A stretch of 64,000 bases of DNA, taken from NCBI GenBank assembly GCA_963661945.1, contig CAVLDP010000002.1, forward strand, positions 62,001 to 126,000. Direction: 5' to 3'. Under the pieces are notes generated by a model. The model did not search any database, was not told where the DNA came from, and worked only from the letters and a program-made list of their open reading frames with translations. This document shows positions 61,032 to 64,000 of this stretch, piece after piece (within the stretch, counting starts at the first letter, position 1; every line of letters starts with the position of its first letter). Origin of the DNA: CAVLDP01 sp963661945. GTDB lineage: Bacteria > Bacillota > Clostridia > Lachnospirales > Lachnospiraceae. Position numbers and translations under genes: made by a program.

Positions 61032-61090
61032 TGCTTGTGATAAAATGAATATAGTTTCGCATTAGTGTATAGTCACATGGAGGTCGTCTC

Positions 61091-61909
61091 ATGTTACCTG
61101 GCGCATATCAGGCAAAGAAGAAGGATGGAAGCATCTATTATAGAGTCAATCTAACCTACGCCAAGAAGCATATTAGTCTCGGTAGCTTCGATACAGAAGA
61201 AGAAGCAAATAAGGCCTATCTCGAAGGGAAGGCCCTCTACGAGAACGAAAGCATCACCCTTCTTAATTATAAAAGCCATATCAAACTACTAAAGAATGAC
61301 AAGATTATCACCATCTTAAATCATCGCGATAACCATATTTATATAAAGACACCGATCTATCTAAGAAATGGATACTTCTCTTATTTCCTCTCAGATAAGA
61401 TAGAGCTTAAATTCGATAACGATGACCTCTTCTACTATTCCACTCACAAGATTCTAAGAAGGCAGGGACATCTCTATGTCAATGATTATGGAATGCAGTA
61501 TAGCATCCTAGAGCGCTATGGCATCAAAGCCTTCTCGGTTGCCGGAAAGGACTTCGAATTTGCTAATGGCGATTCGACTGATTTACGTTACTCCAACATC
61601 ATCGTCATCAACAAATATCACGGGATCACACGTATTACCTATCAGGAGACCACGCGCTACCTCTGCAAGATTCATCTAAATGGGGATTATATTATTGGAA
61701 GATTTCGAAGCGAAGCAAAAGCGGCCGTAGCCTACAATAAAGCTGTAGATTACGCCCGCGATCATGGCTATGCCAAGGATTTTATTGAAAATTATGTAGT
61801 TGAATACTCTGCCAAAGAATATGCAGAAGTATATACAGATATCACGCTACCAGAGAAATACCTCACCTATATCGACCATGTAACATCAATAGATGAAATG
61901 AAATCATAA
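61091..61909 (+). CDS. Double AP2-domain protein with degenerate HNH core
   Basis: This 272-residue protein has an AP2-like DNA-binding domain at residues 3-48 (YYRVNLTYAKKHISLGSFDTEEEANKAY) and a second at about 176-220 (YLCKIHLNGDYIIGRFRSEAKAAVAYNKAV). Between them, about 108-172 aligns with the HNH_3 homing-endonuclease core, but the expected catalytic HxNG position reads FANG (Phe157), so cleavage activity is unlikely. Such a fold would bind DNA. It is divergent from thrC and overlaps the esterase gene tail-to-tail. GGAGG precedes the ATG. The probable role is DNA binding; no target is known. Confidence 0.75.
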   Translation: MLPGAYQAKKKDGSIYYRVNLTYAKKHISLGSFDTEEEANKAYLEGKALYENESITLLNYKSHIKLLKNDKIITILNHRDNHIYIKTPIYLRNGYFSYFLSDKIELKFDNDDLFYYSTHKILRRQGHLYVNDYGMQYSILERYGIKAFSVAGKDFEFANGDSTDLRYSNIIVINKYHGITRITYQETTRYLCKIHLNGDYIIGRFRSEAKAAVAYNKAVDYARDHGYAKDFIENYVVEYSAKEYAEVYTDITLPEKYLTYIDHVTSIDEMKS

Positions 61910-62917
61910 GGTGTGTCGATTGATAAAATCAATGATTGCATCAATATTCTCATAGGACTCTTCATAATCCCGATAATCAAATGCATGAGGCATACCTTCA
62001 TAAATATGAAGCTCCGCATCACAGCCTAAGCGACATAGCTTCTTATAGAGCTTGCTTGCCTGCTTATTAAAGGTATATTCCGTTCCATCACTAATAAAGG
62101 TTGGTGGAAGATCCTCTGAAAGATGATGAAACAGATTCGCTTCCTGTCGTTTGCCATTCCATTTAGACCCAAAATAAAATTCACCCATCTTATTATAGAT
62201 TAGATTATAGGAATGACTATTGGTATCCGCAAAGGAACAAGGATTAATAAGTGCGCTTTGAAGCACTAATGCATCAAATTCATATCTCCCCCAGTCTTCC
62301 CCCATACCTATCTTCGCTGCATAATCTGAGTCAAGACACGCAGCCACATATTGGCCAGAAAGCTGGCCACCCGCACTCACACCACCAATGACAAGCTTAT
62401 CCATATTCAGTGATAATTCATCCGCATTCTCGGATAAATACTGCATTGCTTCATCGATCTGAAGAATTGGCGTAGGATAAGTATATTCTGGTGCATAAGC
62501 ATAATCTATAGAGACAATATTATATCCTGCATCTACAATTTTAGTATAAAATGATGCGATTCTATTTCCATAATCTGTCCAATCATAGAGGACATGAGAT
62601 ATCCCAATATATCCTCCTCCATGAATGAAGATGTAGGTCGGCGTCGTCTCATCAGATGACTTATTGTAGCAAATATCCATATAGGAATTCGGATAGGTAT
62701 CTCCGTAAGCAATATTATGAATATAATGATATCCATCGCCCGTAATCTGATCCGTAAGGACCTGTCCCGACATAACATTATTGCCAAAATAAAGTCCAGA
62801 GGTTAAAACCGAAAGCTGCCATGACTGATAGATGCGATAGATATAAGTCGATACCGCAAGCAAAATAACAGCCGCAAGAAGAATGATTACCCGAAGAATT
62901 CTCTTTTTATACTTCAT
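61904..62917 (-). CDS. Alpha/beta-hydrolase esterase, membrane anchored
   Basis: This 337-residue protein has an N-terminal membrane helix (about 6-27) and a hormone-sensitive lipase-like fold. The HGGG oxyanion motif is at FIHGGGYIGIS, the nucleophile in GVSAGGQ, and the catalytic His in GMPHAFDY. It is probably an anchored extracytoplasmic esterase; substrate unknown. The ATG at 62917 has AGGAA upstream; a longer frame to 62947 would overlap the DUF975 gene by 20 nt. Its last six bases overlap the AP2 gene, which runs the other way. Confidence 0.85.
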   Translation of the reverse strand: MKYKKRILRVIILLAAVILLAVSTYIYRIYQSWQLSVLTSGLYFGNNVMSGQVLTDQITGDGYHYIHNIAYGDTYPNSYMDICYNKSSDETTPTYIFIHGGGYIGISHVLYDWTDYGNRIASFYTKIVDAGYNIVSIDYAYAPEYTYPTPILQIDEAMQYLSENADELSLNMDKLVIGGVSAGGQLSGQYVAACLDSDYAAKIGMGEDWGRYEFDALVLQSALINPCSFADTNSHSYNLIYNKMGEFYFGSKWNGKRQEANLFHHLSEDLPPTFISDGTEYTFNKQASKLYKKLCRLGCDAELHIYEGMPHAFDYRDYEESYENIDAIIDFINRHTL

Positions 62918-62927
62918 AGGACTGTTC

Positions 62928-63632
62928 CTATTCTTCCTCTGCCACATGATATGGTCTCTTAATCAGTACAAGAGCCTCATACAATGCCGCATTCGTAGAT
63001 TCTCTATAAGGGTTCACATAGAAGACACCTAGAATACCAAAGGTAATTGCGGACAGAATATCCCAACCAATAAAGGATAAATCCAGGCAGAATGCATGCC
63101 ATTTATTTCCATCCATAAGGTATTTACTAAGCGCAAAGGCCTCTTCCTTGGACAGTTCCGGATGATCTCCCAGAATATAAGGAATCATACGATACTCATA
63201 ATACTTAATTATGCCAGGAATAATAAAGAGGAATGTCCAAAGGGTAAGATAGATGTCTCTAAGAAGCATTATCACAACAGAATTCCTATAGTTTCTGTCA
63301 AAACCAAAGCATATTTCCTTCATCTCACATTTCTCAGATAAATTCCTATAGAAGAAACGTTTCGTTCCCACATCAAGTGGATTCAAGATAAAGAATGCAA
63401 GAAGAAGTACAATAATTCCCCCTCCAATTGGAAGCATTGTATCCACCATAGATAAAAGCATTCGATTGGAAAAGCCAAGTGATTCGTCAAGATTGTTATA
63501 TTCCAGAATAAGGGAATATCCGCCTCCAAGCGTTCCACCAATTAAAGCAATAATTGTAACAATTACTGTTCTCAGATAATTCGCCTTGAAGCCGAAGATT
63601 CCTCTAGCCTTAACCTGTCTAATATGCCACAT
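62928..63632 (-). CDS. DUF975 multi-spanning membrane protein
   Basis: This 234-residue protein has about five membrane segments and matches the DUF975 family, common in Firmicutes and of unknown function. The conserved KARGIFGFKANYLRT start and the KEEAFALSKYLMDGNKWHAF segment fit the family. AGGAGG precedes the ATG. It is 12 nt after recN and immediately before the esterase gene, so the three are probably one transcript. Confidence 0.8.
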   Translation of the reverse strand: MWHIRQVKARGIFGFKANYLRTVIVTIIALIGGTLGGGYSLILEYNNLDESLGFSNRMLLSMVDTMLPIGGGIIVLLLAFFILNPLDVGTKRFFYRNLSEKCEMKEICFGFDRNYRNSVVIMLLRDIYLTLWTFLFIIPGIIKYYEYRMIPYILGDHPELSKEEAFALSKYLMDGNKWHAFCLDLSFIGWDILSAITFGILGVFYVNPYRESTNAALYEALVLIKRPYHVAEEE

Positions 63633-63644
63633 AATTATGTCCTC

Positions 63645-64000
63645 CTATCTGCCAAAAGATCTCTTACGAGAATTGGCCAGTTCCTTCATCTCGCGCGCAT
63701 TACTAAGCACTGCATCCGTAATCTCTACTCCGCCAAGCATTCTGGCAAGTTCCCTTATGCTCTCCTCACTGGTAAGTGGGCTAATCGTGGAAATCGTAGA
63801 ACCAGATGATGCCGACTTCTCAATGAGGAAATGATTATCTGCCATAGAAGCAATCTGTGGCAAATGCGTAATACAAATAATCTGATGATCTAGTGCAAGA
63901 TCCGATAGCTTCTCAGAAACCGCCTGCGCTGTTCTACCTGAAATACCGGCATCAATCTCATCAAAGATTAATGTGTCGATAGAATCCTGCTCAGCAATAA
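63645..64000 (-). CDS. recN: DNA repair protein RecN, C-terminal part (truncated by window edge)
   Basis: Only the last 118 or so residues are in the window; the start lies beyond 64000. The visible part includes Walker B TLIFDEIDAGISG and the following ICITHLPQIASMADNHF, which are diagnostic for the SMC-like RecN ATPase used in double-strand break repair. The C terminus ends normally at a TAG. The gene runs off the right edge and is not broken as far as can be seen. Confidence 0.95.
   Translation of the reverse strand, partial: IAEQDSIDTLIFDEIDAGISGRTAQAVSEKLSDLALDHQIICITHLPQIASMADNHFLIEKSASSGSTISTISPLTSEESIRELARMLGGVEITDAVLSNAREMKELANSRKRSFGR

Noticed and set aside
1..64000. CRISPR arrays, transposases, prophage genes or tRNA genes
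   Set aside because: No regularly spaced direct repeats, no transposase or integrase motifs and no tRNA-like cloverleaf were seen.

Overview
The window looks like the chromosome of a motile, anaerobic member of the Clostridia, most likely a Lachnospiraceae-type organism. This is inferred from gene content and order: the HrcA/CIRCE-controlled groESL operon, the yceD-rpmF-plsX-acpP-rnc-smc-ftsY and ylxM-ffh-rpsP-khpA-rimM-trmD runs, a T-box in front of pheST, a PurO-type IMP cyclohydrolase beside a stand-alone AICAR transformylase, and the rnhB / FliK-like / FlhB-like / yraN cluster. Almost every gene is on the minus strand. Only tmcAL, citrate synthase, the cheY-cheX pair and an AP2-domain gene are on the plus strand. 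I saw no tRNA, rRNA, insertion sequence, prophage or CRISPR array.

Layout. 1-2101: groESL with promoter and CIRCE. 2138-10105: topoisomerase IV operon (parE-parC) running into a HAD phosphatase, a CPBP protease, methylglyoxal synthase, a membrane protein and a DUF2974 hydrolase. 10104-20718: housekeeping run with a phosphoribosyltransferase, dut, plsY, der, a DUF512 radical-SAM-like protein, a laccase-domain protein, yraN, two flagellar export-like genes, rnhB, lepB, rbgA and a second lepB. 20768-24866: rplS, trmD, rimM, khpA, rpsP, ffh, ylxM. 24848-33586: ilvA, ftsY, smc, rnc, acpP, plsX, rpmF and yceD behind a consensus promoter. 33595-38131: ackA, tmcAL and the purO-purH pair. 38134-43070: an orphan FliD-like gene, ung, hisF, hisH and a large acidic membrane protein. 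43094-55862: cheV, a lipoprotein, a two-component system, an ankyrin/J-domain protein, lgt, PilZ, queA, pheT, pheS and the T-box. 55908-56105: a 6S-like RNA. 56195-64000: citrate synthase, a small membrane protein, cheY plus MshEN-CheX, thrC, the AP2-domain protein, an esterase, a DUF975 protein and the 3' part of recN.

How the genes work together. Most of the window is translation, secretion, phospholipid and chromosome maintenance. Scattered through it are parts of a motility and second-messenger circuit: CheV, CheY, a CheX carrying an N-terminal MshEN-like domain, a PilZ protein with canonical c-di-GMP motifs, a FliD-like protein with a sigma-28-like promoter, and FliK-like and FlhB-like proteins. 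No core flagellar cluster is present here. The most unusual items are the MshEN-CheX fusion, the double-AP2 protein with a decayed HNH core, the ankyrin/J-domain protein with its membrane neighbour, the orphan FliD-like protein, and several very compact terminator/promoter overlaps. Coordinates of starts were corrected by ribosome-binding-site position where a longer open frame existed.
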